A stretch of DNA of 64,000 nucleotides from the NCBI RefSeq assembly GCF_020809045.1, contig NZ_CP078079.1:3658001-3722000 (forward strand). The letters run 5' to 3'. The position numbers and the translations under genes were made by a program. Positions within the stretch are counted from its first letter, which is position 1. Each line of letters starts with the position of its first letter. A model generated the notes under the pieces. It saw nothing but the letters and a program-made list of their open reading frames with translations, was not told the DNA's origin and did no database searches. Of the stretch, positions 1 to 7,596 are shown one piece after another. This stretch comes from Pseudarthrobacter sp. L1SW. GTDB lineage: Bacteria; Actinomycetota; Actinomycetes; Actinomycetales; Micrococcaceae.

Positions 1-52
1 ATAGCATGTGTCTCGACCCTTAGTGATCCGCCCAAGAATCGACGTTTCCATG

Positions 53-820
53 CCTCCGTCCGCCCTGTCCGTGACAGACCTTGCCCTCTCCAGCGGCACC
101 GGGCAACTGGTGCATCCCCTGACCTTTTCAATAGGGGCTGGTGAGTGCGTTGCCCTGCTGGGAGCCTCGGGGTCGGGCAAGTCCCTCACGGCGTCGGCGC
201 TGGCTGGCTCGCTTCCCGAGGGCATCACTGCCAGTGGGACGATCTCCTATCCGGCGGGACCAGTGCCGGGCAAGGCAGCCTTCATCAGCCAAGACCCGGC
301 AACAGCCCTCAACCCGCTTGTTCCCGTCGGCAAGCAGCTTGCCATCCCGTTGCTCGCCAAGGGGTCCAACCGCGCAGAAGCAACGGCTGAAGCGGCCCGG
401 CTGCTGGCACGGGCAGGCATCGAGGACCCCGACCAAGTTCTTCCGCGTTATACAGGCCAGTTGTCCGGCGGACAGCTGCAGCGCGTCTGCATCGCCCTGG
501 CCCTGGCCTGCGGCAGTTCCGTCCTGGTGGCCGACGAACCCACCACCGCCCTTGACGCCGTCAGCCAGCTGAACGTACTCGCGACCCTCCGTGCATGGGG
601 CACCGGGGGCCGCAGCCTAGTCTTCATTACCCACGACCTCACTGCAGCCGCCGCGCTGTGCACCCGGGCCATTGTGATGGAAGCGGGACGGATCGTGGAG
701 CAGGCACCCATGGCCGAGTTGTTCGAGAGCCCGCAGCACCCCTACACGCGCCGCCTGGTCCAGGCAGCCGCCCGCGCGGCACAGCCCCTGGCCGCTGCAC
801 GGACGGCCGCTGCCGCGTGA
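53..820 (+). CDS. Oligopeptide/nickel-type ABC transporter ATPase (first of two)
   Basis: Cytoplasmic ATPase of a peptide/nickel/opine-metallophore (Dpp/Opp/Nik/Cnt) importer. The protein shows a Walker A motif (GASGSGKS), an ABC signature (LSGGQLQR) and a Walker B motif (LVADEPTTALD). The reading frame opens at GTG 8, directly after an in-frame TAG at 2-4, but the codons between 8 and 52 are rare ones for this genome (CGA, TTA, AGA), so ATG 53 is preferred. It ends in a 1-base overlap (TGATG) with the second ATPase. At about 255 residues it lacks the long C-terminal oligopeptide-transporter extension of DppD/OppD. It is the first gene visible of an operon that probably began outside the window. 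The substrate cannot be read from this gene alone. Confidence 0.85.
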   Translation, partial: PPSALSVTDLALSSGTGQLVHPLTFSIGAGECVALLGASGSGKSLTASALAGSLPEGITASGTISYPAGPVPGKAAFISQDPATALNPLVPVGKQLAIPLLAKGSNRAEATAEAARLLARAGIEDPDQVLPRYTGQLSGGQLQRVCIALALACGSSVLVADEPTTALDAVSQLNVLATLRAWGTGGRSLVFITHDLTAAAALCTRAIVMEAGRIVEQAPMAELFESPQHPYTRRLVQAAARAAQPLAAARTAAAA

Positions 821-1620
821 TGGAACCGCTCACCGCCGACGGCATCTCCTTCGGCTACACCAGGCCCGGTTTCCGCAAGGGCCGGCCCGCAGGAACACTG
901 CACAACGTCAGCCTGCAGATTTCCCCGGGCACCAGCACTGCCTTGGTGGGGAGCTCCGGCTCCGGCAAGTCCACCCTGGTGCGGATCCTGCTGGCACTGG
1001 CAAAGCCCGACGCCGGCACGGTCACACTCGGCGCCCGGGCGGTAAGGCCCGGGCCCGTAAAGTCGCTGCGCTGGTACCGCAAGGCAGTTCAGTACATCCC
1101 GCAGAACCCGGCCGGTAGCCTCGACCCCCGCATGACTGTTGCGCAACTGTTGAAGGAGCCGCTGCGGCAGCTCCGGGCACCGGGAAACCATGGCCAGCTG
1201 GCGGTCCGGGCGCTGGAACGCGTCGAGATGTCCGCTGCCCTGATGGAACGCCGCCCCGGCGAGCTATCCGGCGGCCAGAACCAACGGGTGGCCACCGCCC
1301 GCGCGCTGGTGCTGCAGCCGGCCTACCTGCTGGCAGACGAGCCCGTCAGCGGCCTGGACCTCCCCCTGCGGGACAATGTCCTCTTGCTGCTGGACCGCCT
1401 GGTGCGGGACGAGGGACTGGGCCTACTCCTGGTGACCCACTGCCTCGCCACGGCCGCGAGGATGTGCGGCACCACGGCCGTCCTTTCACGCGGCCGGATC
1501 GTGGAGCACGCGCCCACCGACCAGGTGCTGTCGAGTCCCGCCAGCCCGGCCGCCGTCGCGCTCGTGGAGGCTTCAGCCGGCACCCAACTCCCCTACGCCG
1601 TCCCGGCGGCCGCTCTGTGA
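820..1620 (+). CDS. Oligopeptide/nickel-type ABC transporter ATPase (second)
   Basis: Partner ATPase of the preceding gene, expected to form the heterodimeric motor of the importer. Walker A is GSSGSGKST, the signature is LSGGQNQR and Walker B is LLADEPVSGLD, with the H-loop in LVTH. ATG 820 overlaps the upstream stop by one base and the 3' end overlaps the MFS gene by four bases (GTGA), so the genes are translationally coupled. An ATPase pair followed by an MFS gene matches the order cntD-cntF-cntE of staphylopine operons; that comparison is an inference from gene order. Confidence 0.87.
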   Translation: MEPLTADGISFGYTRPGFRKGRPAGTLHNVSLQISPGTSTALVGSSGSGKSTLVRILLALAKPDAGTVTLGARAVRPGPVKSLRWYRKAVQYIPQNPAGSLDPRMTVAQLLKEPLRQLRAPGNHGQLAVRALERVEMSAALMERRPGELSGGQNQRVATARALVLQPAYLLADEPVSGLDLPLRDNVLLLLDRLVRDEGLGLLLVTHCLATAARMCGTTAVLSRGRIVEHAPTDQVLSSPASPAAVALVEASAGTQLPYAVPAAAL

Positions 1621-2888
1621 CGGCCCTCAGCGGTGCAGAACGGACAGCAACAACGCCGCGCCCGGCACCCCGCCTGCTCCTGGCAAGCCAGCTTGTTTTC
1701 AACATCGGCTTCTATGCCGTGGTGCCGTTCCTGGCCCTGGTCATGACCCAGGACTTCGGCATGACCGCCACGGCCGTGGGTGTTGTCCTGGGAGCCAGGG
1801 TCTTCAGCCAGCAGGGGCTGTTCCTGGCGGGCGGGATGATCACGGACAGGTGGGGGCCGCGGCGGGCCATGCTGGTGGGCTGCCTCGTGCGCATTTCCGG
1901 CTACCTCACCCTGGCCCTGGCCGGCAGCTTTCCGCTGTTCCTCCTGGGCGCGGTCCTCACAGGCATGGGTGGTGCGCTGTTCTCGCCGGCGCTGGAGTCC
2001 TTGGTGGGCAAGGCGGAAGAACGACGGCGGAACACCCGCGGGAAGGCCGCGGGACTTTTTGCGCTCCTCGCCATCTGCGGAGAGATCGGTGCGGTGGCCG
2101 GGCCCCTGCTGGGCGCCCTCCTGCTGGACGTTTCCTTCAGCTGGGCAGCCGTGGCGGGGGCAGCGGTGTTTGCGGTGATCACCGTGGTGCTGTGGCGCAG
2201 CGTGCCCGCCGAGGCGCCGGACACCGTGCGCGGCCCACCTGCGGGTATCCGGCCCGCCGCACCTCGCGGTGAAGGGATTGCGGCGATGCTGCGGGAGAGG
2301 CGGTTTGTGGCCTTCGCGGCCCTGTACAGCGTCAACCTCCTGGCGTACAACCAGCTCTATTTCGGCCTCCCCATCGAACTAACCAGGAGCGGGGCGGGGG
2401 CCGGCGCGCTGGCCGGGCTCTTCGCCGCAGCCTCGGTCCTGACCATTGCGCTGCAGCTGCCCATCTCCCGGCTGACCGGCCGGATAGGCCCGGGACACGC
2501 GCTCACCGCCGGCTTCACCCTCAAGGGCCTCGCCTTCGCCGGAATGGCCCTGCTCGTCCAGTTCCCTGCCACCGGCACACTCCAGCTCCTGCCGGCACTG
2601 CTGCTGGTGGCGGGGCTCTGCCTGGGGCACATGTGCGTCGGTCCGGTGGCCATGCCGCTGGTCCTCGACTTTGCCTTGGGCCGCCGGTCCGGCATCTACT
2701 ACGGACTCCTGGCGAGCATGGGCGGGTGCGCGGTGCTGCTGGGCAACGTCGTCCTGGGACCGCTCTACTCAGGGGCCACCCAGCCCGGCCCCGCCGCCGC
2801 CTGGCCCTGGGTGGTGATGGCGGCACTCACGGTGATTCCCGCCGTCGGACTTTCCAAGCTCCTGCCACCCGCGCGCCCTGCTCCCTAG
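1617..2888 (+). CDS. MFS exporter embedded in ABC operon (CntE-like candidate)
   Basis: A 423-residue DHA1-type major facilitator protein with about 12 hydrophobic segments. The conserved loop between helices 2 and 3 is visible (ITDRWGPRRAML). GTG 1617 overlaps the ATPase stop by four bases; the frame continues further upstream but only through the ATPase gene. A drug-type exporter placed between the ATPase and binding-protein genes of a peptide/nickel-type importer is unusual. It is the arrangement of opine-metallophore loci, where the MFS protein secretes the metallophore and the ABC system recovers the metal complex. A generic efflux pump remains possible. Confidence 0.85.
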   Translation: MTALSGAERTATTPRPAPRLLLASQLVFNIGFYAVVPFLALVMTQDFGMTATAVGVVLGARVFSQQGLFLAGGMITDRWGPRRAMLVGCLVRISGYLTLALAGSFPLFLLGAVLTGMGGALFSPALESLVGKAEERRRNTRGKAAGLFALLAICGEIGAVAGPLLGALLLDVSFSWAAVAGAAVFAVITVVLWRSVPAEAPDTVRGPPAGIRPAAPRGEGIAAMLRERRFVAFAALYSVNLLAYNQLYFGLPIELTRSGAGAGALAGLFAAASVLTIALQLPISRLTGRIGPGHALTAGFTLKGLAFAGMALLVQFPATGTLQLLPALLLVAGLCLGHMCVGPVAMPLVLDFALGRRSGIYYGLLASMGGCAVLLGNVVLGPLYSGATQPGPAAAWPWVVMAALTVIPAVGLSKLLPPARPAP

Positions 2889-2949
2889 CACTTAAAACCG
2901 GGCCAGAGCCTTGGCCAACCCACATCACACATCGAAACAGGTAATCAAC

Positions 2950-4485
2950 GTGCCCAAAATGCGACTGGAAACCGGCGTCATGACGCTCTCAGCCCTCCTC
3001 CTTACGATCAGCCTCACCGGGTGTTTCGCCGGCGGGCAAGCTGCGGACAGCGGCGACGGCGGGGACCGCATCAAACTGGCAATGCTCCAGCCGCCGCGCT
3101 CGGGACTGTCGCCCCTCAGCGATGACGCCTTCAAGCTTTCCCGGTGGAAGACAGCAGAAACCCTGGTGGAACTGGACGAGCTCGGCGAGGCGCAGCCGGC
3201 CCTGGCAACCGGGTGGCAGCAGTTGGACCAGACCTCCTGGCGTTTCGCAATCCGGGACAACGTGGAGTTCCACGATGGAACAGCCATGACCCCGGTGGAA
3301 GTCGCTGCATCCCTGACTGCCGCGGCGCAGGCCAGCCCGAAGCCCCGGATCCTGGACGGCGTGGAACTCACCGCCCGGGCGGAAGGCGTGGGATCAGTCA
3401 TCATCACCACGGCCACGCCCGATCCGCTCCTGCCCCAGCGCCTCTCCAGCCCCCAACTGGCCATCCTCGCAGCCTCGGCGTACAAGGAAGGCGGCGTGGT
3501 CAGTCCCGTGAATGCGGGTACCGGGCCCTACCGCCTGGTTTCGGTGGAGGGCACCAGCTCGGCCCGGCTGGACCGCTTCGATGCGTACTGGGGCGGGCCG
3601 GCGGAAGCCGGGGGCGTGGACGTCCAGTTCGTTCCGGACGGCACTGCGCGGGCAGCAGCCCTCCGGACCGGGGACGCGGATGTTGTGGAAGCCATTCCGG
3701 TGGGCCAGGTGGCCCAGATCGACCCCGAACTGGTCCACGAAGTGCCCATGCCGCGGACCAACACCCTGTACCTGAACACGGCAGAGGGCGCCTTCGCGGA
3801 CCCGGCCGTCCGTGCCGCAGCCCGTGCCGCAATCGACGCCGGCACCATCGTGGACCGGGTCTATGAAGGCCGGGCAGACAAAGCCGCCGGGTTGCTGGGC
3901 CCGGCACTCCCGTGGGCGGCGGAGCAGCGGGAAAGCGGGGAGTACGCGGCAGCCCTGGCCACCCGGGCGGCGGCCGCGGCGGTGAAGGGAACAACCATCC
4001 GGCTCGGCACCTTCACGGACCGCGCTGAGTTGCCGGAGGTGGCGGTCCAGCTGGAACAGCAGCTGGAAGCCGCCGGCTTTACCGTGGAACAGGACGTCCG
4101 GGAGTACCAGCACATCGAGGCGGACGCGCTGGCGGGGAAGTTTGATGCCTTCATCCTCTCGCGCGCCACCGTCCTGGATTCCGGTGACCCGGTGGCTTAC
4201 CTGTACAGCGATTTCTCGTGCGCCGGGTCCTTCAACATCTCCCAGTTCTGCGATCCCCGGGTGGACGCAGCCCTGGCCAAAGCCGCGGCCATTCCTGCCG
4301 GCCCGGAACGCCGCGCCGCCATTGCCGCCGCAGAAAGCCTCATCCTGGCCCGGGACGCCGCCATTCCGCTGCTCCACGAACGCGTCATCCAGGGCGAATC
4401 TGCCCGGGTTCGCGGGGTGGAGCGGGATCCGCGCGAGCGTGCACTGATGACCAGCAGGACTGGGATTACGGGCGGCGCACGCTGA
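2950..4485 (+). CDS. Family 5 extracellular solute-binding lipoprotein (DppA/NikA/CntA-like)
   Basis: Ligand-binding lipoprotein of the importer, 511 residues from GTG 2950 (ATG 2959 is an alternative). It has a short signal sequence with a lipobox ending LTGC, then a family-5 binding-protein fold (FKLSRWKTAETLV, WRFAIRDNVEFHDGT, NAGTGPYRLVS). Peptide-, nickel- and metallophore-binding members share this fold and cannot be separated by eye. It lies 61 bp after the MFS gene and overlaps the permease gene by one base, so it belongs to the same operon. Confidence 0.88.
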   Translation: MPKMRLETGVMTLSALLLTISLTGCFAGGQAADSGDGGDRIKLAMLQPPRSGLSPLSDDAFKLSRWKTAETLVELDELGEAQPALATGWQQLDQTSWRFAIRDNVEFHDGTAMTPVEVAASLTAAAQASPKPRILDGVELTARAEGVGSVIITTATPDPLLPQRLSSPQLAILAASAYKEGGVVSPVNAGTGPYRLVSVEGTSSARLDRFDAYWGGPAEAGGVDVQFVPDGTARAAALRTGDADVVEAIPVGQVAQIDPELVHEVPMPRTNTLYLNTAEGAFADPAVRAAARAAIDAGTIVDRVYEGRADKAAGLLGPALPWAAEQRESGEYAAALATRAAAAAVKGTTIRLGTFTDRAELPEVAVQLEQQLEAAGFTVEQDVREYQHIEADALAGKFDAFILSRATVLDSGDPVAYLYSDFSCAGSFNISQFCDPRVDAALAKAAAIPAGPERRAAIAAAESLILARDAAIPLLHERVIQGESARVRGVERDPRERALMTSRTGITGGAR

Positions 4486-6224
4486 TGTCCGGCGTATCGG
4501 CTTCAGCGAAAACCACCGCGTCGCGGGTCCTCGCTCTGCTGGCCCTGGTAATGCTGATCGGAATGATGCCGTGGCTTTCGGGCCGCGGCGCCGAATACAC
4601 CGTCCTGCGGGCCAGGTACTCGGACCGGGAACCCACACCGGAGGCACTCGCCGCCATCCGCGCAGAGCTCGGCCTGGAGCAGGGGCCGGCGGCCATGCTC
4701 CTGTCCTGGGCCCAGGGGATCTTCGCCGGGGACCTCGGCACGTCCTGGATCAGCAACACAGCCGTGGGACCCGGGATTGCGGCCGCGCTGGGCGTCTCGG
4801 TGACCCTGATGGGGTTCGCGGTAGGTTCGGCGGCGTTCGTTGCGCTCCTGGCATGCGTGCCGGCGGTGTGGGACGGGCTGCAGGGGCGGCGCAGGCCGGC
4901 GTCGGGCGCCCTGTCCGCTGCGCTGACGTCCCTGCCGGAATTCCTCCTGGCCGCCGTGTTGCTGGTGGTGGGCGCCATCTGGCTGCGGTGGTTTCCGCCC
5001 TTCGGCTGGCAGGGTCCGGAGCATGCCGTCCTGCCGGCCCTTTCGCTTGGGCTTCCGGCAGGCGGGCTGATGGGGCTGCTGGCCTCCGACGCCATCCGGG
5101 CAGCGTTCGCGGAGAAGTGGGTGGCCACGTGGCGGATGGCAGGGGCTGGACCTGCACGGCTGACTGCTGCGGTGCTCCGCCGTGCGCTTCCCGCCGTACT
5201 GCCGCAGACCGGCCTGGTCCTGGTGGGGCTGACCGGCGGCGCAGTGGCAGTGGAAAAGACGTACGCCATCCCCGGGCTCGGCCGGGCGCTGCTGGGCGCC
5301 GCCAGCGCGCAGGACATCCCTACGCTGCAGGCGGGCATGCTGGCCCTGATGGGGTTCGCCCTGCTGGTTGGGACGCTGACGACGGCGGTGCGGCACCTGC
5401 TGATCGGGCCTGCGGTCCGCTTCGGAACGGTTCCGCTTCCTGAGCCGCTGCGGCCGGGGAACCGCCGGCAGTTGGCCGTACCGGCGGCCGCCGGACTGGC
5501 CCTGCTCCTGGTCGTCGGGGCAGGGCTGCTCCGCGACCCCTTCACCTCCGCGCACGCCCGGCTGGCCCCGCCCACCTGGGCGCTTCCGTTCGGTGCCGAC
5601 GCCAGCGGCCGGGACCTCCTGGCGCGGGTGGGGCACGGGGCCGTGGGGACACTGGGGACAGCGCTGGTAGTGGTGCTGGCCTGCCTCGCCGTGGGAATCG
5701 CCGTCGGACTCTTCCCGCTTGCCGCCACGGGGCCGCTGGAGGTAACCAACGCGGCACCGCCCATCCTGGCCGGCCTGGTTGTTGCGGCGCTCACCGGCCC
5801 CTCGGCCCACGGCGCGGCCCTCGCCGTGGCCGCCGTGAGCTGGGCACCCCTGGCCGCGCATACGGCGGCTCTGGCCCAAGAAGCAAGGGCCCAGCCCTAT
5901 GTGCGGATCCTGCCGGTGCTCGGGGTGGGCAGGTCGCGCATCATGCTTCGCTATGTCCTTCCGGCGGTGGCCGCCCCGCTGCTGCGCCATGCGATGCTCC
6001 GGCTGCCGGGAACCGCACTCGCCCTCGCGGCCCTCGGGTTCCTGGGGCTGGGCCCGCAGCAGCCCTCGCCGGAGTGGGGACTCGTCCTGGCCGAAGGGAT
6101 GGGCTATGTTGAGCGCGCGCCGTGGGTGGTCCTGGCGCCCGCATCCGCCCTGGTCCTGGCGTCCGTCCTGGCCGTGGGACTGGCCGGCGGAGGGCAGCAG
6201 AAAGCCCGCCGCCTGCACCGGTGA
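4485..6224 (+). CDS. Fused DppB-DppC-type ABC permease
   Basis: A single 579-residue inner-membrane protein that appears to carry both permease subunits of the importer. The N-terminal half (about residues 1-310) resembles DppB, with its periplasmic loop and the EAA-like loop before YAIPGLGRALLGAAS. The C-terminal half (about 330-579) resembles DppC, with FGADASGRDLLARV and an EAA-like loop followed by LGFLGLGPQQPSPEWG. In most Dpp/Opp/Nik/Cnt systems these are two genes. No stop or frame change lies between the halves, so this is a true fusion. ATG 4485 overlaps the binding-protein stop by one base. It is the last gene of the operon. Confidence 0.88.
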   Translation: MSGVSASAKTTASRVLALLALVMLIGMMPWLSGRGAEYTVLRARYSDREPTPEALAAIRAELGLEQGPAAMLLSWAQGIFAGDLGTSWISNTAVGPGIAAALGVSVTLMGFAVGSAAFVALLACVPAVWDGLQGRRRPASGALSAALTSLPEFLLAAVLLVVGAIWLRWFPPFGWQGPEHAVLPALSLGLPAGGLMGLLASDAIRAAFAEKWVATWRMAGAGPARLTAAVLRRALPAVLPQTGLVLVGLTGGAVAVEKTYAIPGLGRALLGAASAQDIPTLQAGMLALMGFALLVGTLTTAVRHLLIGPAVRFGTVPLPEPLRPGNRRQLAVPAAAGLALLLVVGAGLLRDPFTSAHARLAPPTWALPFGADASGRDLLARVGHGAVGTLGTALVVVLACLAVGIAVGLFPLAATGPLEVTNAAPPILAGLVVAALTGPSAHGAALAVAAVSWAPLAAHTAALAQEARAQPYVRILPVLGVGRSRIMLRYVLPAVAAPLLRHAMLRLPGTALALAALGFLGLGPQQPSPEWGLVLAEGMGYVERAPWVVLAPASALVLASVLAVGLAGGGQQKARRLHR

Positions 6225-6256
6225 GGTGCGGGCAGCGGGCCCAATAACTGAAGTCA

Positions 6257-6350
6257 GCACCTGGGGCCCGTGAGGATCCAGGTGCCGAAAAAGAAGCGCC
6301 GCACCGGTCCGGGGACCAAGATCCGCTATGGATCCGTTAGTGCTGCGGCG
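6257..6350. terminator. Stem-loops between convergent genes (possible bidirectional terminator)
   Basis: The gap between the permease gene (+) and the DUF3073 gene (-) holds two inverted repeats. GCACCTGG (6257-6264) pairs with CCAGGTGC (6278-6285), and CGCCGCA (6297-6303) pairs with TGCGGCG (6344-6350), with a small GGTCC/GGACC stem inside the second. There is no clear T-run after either stem on the plus strand, so termination is inferred from position and structure. Confidence 0.45.
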
Positions 6351-6391
6351 TCACAGGGCTGCCCGGTAACGGCAACAGCACCTTGCGACAA

Positions 6392-6625
6392 CTAGCCGAT
6401 CCGACGGGTATCTACCTCGTCGTCGTCTTCTTCCAAATCATCCGCGTACTTATCCACATAAGCCGAATAGTCCGGCTCAACCGGCTCATTCGCGTAATGG
6501 CTCGTGGCACGACTGCTAGGACCCGTCAGCTCACGCTGAAGTGCCGAATAGTCAGTGTTCGGGGAGTAGTACTTGATATCCCGAGCCTGCTTGGTAGCTT
6601 TTGCCTTTTGACGGCCGCGCCCCAT
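6392..6625 (-). CDS. DUF3073 family small protein
   Basis: A 77-residue protein beginning MGRGRQKAKATKQARDI and continuing with YYSPNTDYSALQRELTG, the hallmark of the actinobacterial DUF3073 family. The N-terminus is strongly basic and the C-terminal third very acidic (DDLEEDDDE). The start ATG at 6625 is fixed by the family N-terminus and by an AGGGGG ribosome-binding site about 7 nt upstream; the frame could extend 29 codons further but without family similarity. Function is unknown. Codons are less G+C-rich than in the neighbours. Confidence 0.88.
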   Translation of the reverse strand: MGRGRQKAKATKQARDIKYYSPNTDYSALQRELTGPSSRATSHYANEPVEPDYSAYVDKYADDLEEDDDEVDTRRIG

Positions 6626-6899
6626 GGCGTGACCCCCTTTTGTACTTGGACCGGAGGTGGTCACCTTGGCTATCGGTGAGGCCCCGGAATGTTTGGTCAA
6701 TTTGTCGTACACCTAGATTACATGCTTTCGACTGCCCCCGCTTGCCACGCACGCCCCCCGGACGTGGTTTGGGTTACCATCCGCGGCCCCAACCCGCGGG
6801 TTTCCGGCTTTTTTCTTCGGTAGAGTCACTTGGACAACTGCTGATACAGGCCGCAGACCGGCTGCCCGCCGCGGAGAGAACGCAGGAGGATCCATCCCC
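6626..6899. promoter_or_regulatory. Divergent intergenic region with weak promoter candidates
   Basis: The 274-bp gap separates the divergent DUF3073 and septum-formation genes. On the plus strand TAGAGT (6821-6826) is a plausible -10, followed by a leader of about 70 nt that ends in AGGAGGA before GTG 6900. On the minus strand a TTGACC hexamer occurs upstream of the DUF3073 ribosome-binding site, but no convincing -10 is spaced to it. No RNA gene or ORF was recognised here. Confidence 0.3.
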
Positions 6900-7565
6900 G
6901 TGAACAACCAGGACGTCCCGCCCAGGCCCTCCTCGCCTCCCACGGCCGGGCTGCCGCGCGTGCCTGCCCCCGCAGCCCAGCCGGTCCTCCACCCGCACAT
7001 AGAACCGCAGGACGGCCATGCGCCGGGGCCCGGCCCGGTGAAGCGGCGGACCCTGTGGATAGCGTTTTTTGTGGCCGTGCTGCTGGCCGTAATCGGCTCG
7101 CTGGTGTGGCTTGCCCTGTGGCTGGACTCCAACCCGGATACGGGCACTTCACGGGGCCCGGTTCCCGGCGTGCTGGAAACCGCTGTCACGCCGCCTGCAA
7201 CACCGTTGCCGCTCCCCCGTGAAGGGGTCCCGCCCGCCGATTACGCTCTGGGCGACTGCTTCAAGGACTTCGACCCCGAGTCCCTGTCCTCCACCGTGGT
7301 GCCCTGCGATACCGGACATTCCGCCCAGCTCGTGGCATTGTTCCGCTACCCGGAGGGAGGGTCCTACCCGGGCGCCGAGGCGCTGAAGGCCAAGGCACTG
7401 GAAGCGTGCCAGGCGGCCAGGCTGGGCCCGGCCGCCAACGACTACGACCTGAACTACGAGCGCAGCTTTCCCAGCACCACCAGCTGGGAGTCCGGCGACC
7501 GCAGGGTTGACTGCTATGTGACCGCCCCGGGCGGCAATGTGATCAACGCAAGCGTGCTGCCCTAG
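6900..7565 (+). CDS. Septum-formation-domain membrane protein
   Basis: A 221-residue protein with a Pro-rich cytoplasmic N-terminus (1-50), one transmembrane helix (about 52-75) and an extracytoplasmic domain. That domain shows the pattern of the Septum_form family: GDCF near the start, a second Cys in VVPCDTGHSAQLVALF, and a third and fourth Cys near the end. The four cysteines probably form two disulfides outside the cell. GTG 6900 is chosen because AGGAGGA lies 9 nt upstream. The exact role of the family is not established; a link to cell division is only implied by its name. It converges on clpB. Confidence 0.75.
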   Translation: MNNQDVPPRPSSPPTAGLPRVPAPAAQPVLHPHIEPQDGHAPGPGPVKRRTLWIAFFVAVLLAVIGSLVWLALWLDSNPDTGTSRGPVPGVLETAVTPPATPLPLPREGVPPADYALGDCFKDFDPESLSSTVVPCDTGHSAQLVALFRYPEGGSYPGAEALKAKALEACQAARLGPAANDYDLNYERSFPSTTSWESGDRRVDCYVTAPGGNVINASVLP

Positions 7566-7596
7566 CGGCCAGGCCGCCAGGGCAGCAACCCTGCAG

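Noticed and set aside
1617..2888. Naming the MFS gene cntE outright.
   Set aside because: Only gene order supports it; the biosynthesis genes that would prove a metallophore locus are outside the window.
6713..7189. A minus-strand frame opposite the septum-formation gene.
   Set aside because: It has no recognisable similarity and would cover the divergent promoter region.
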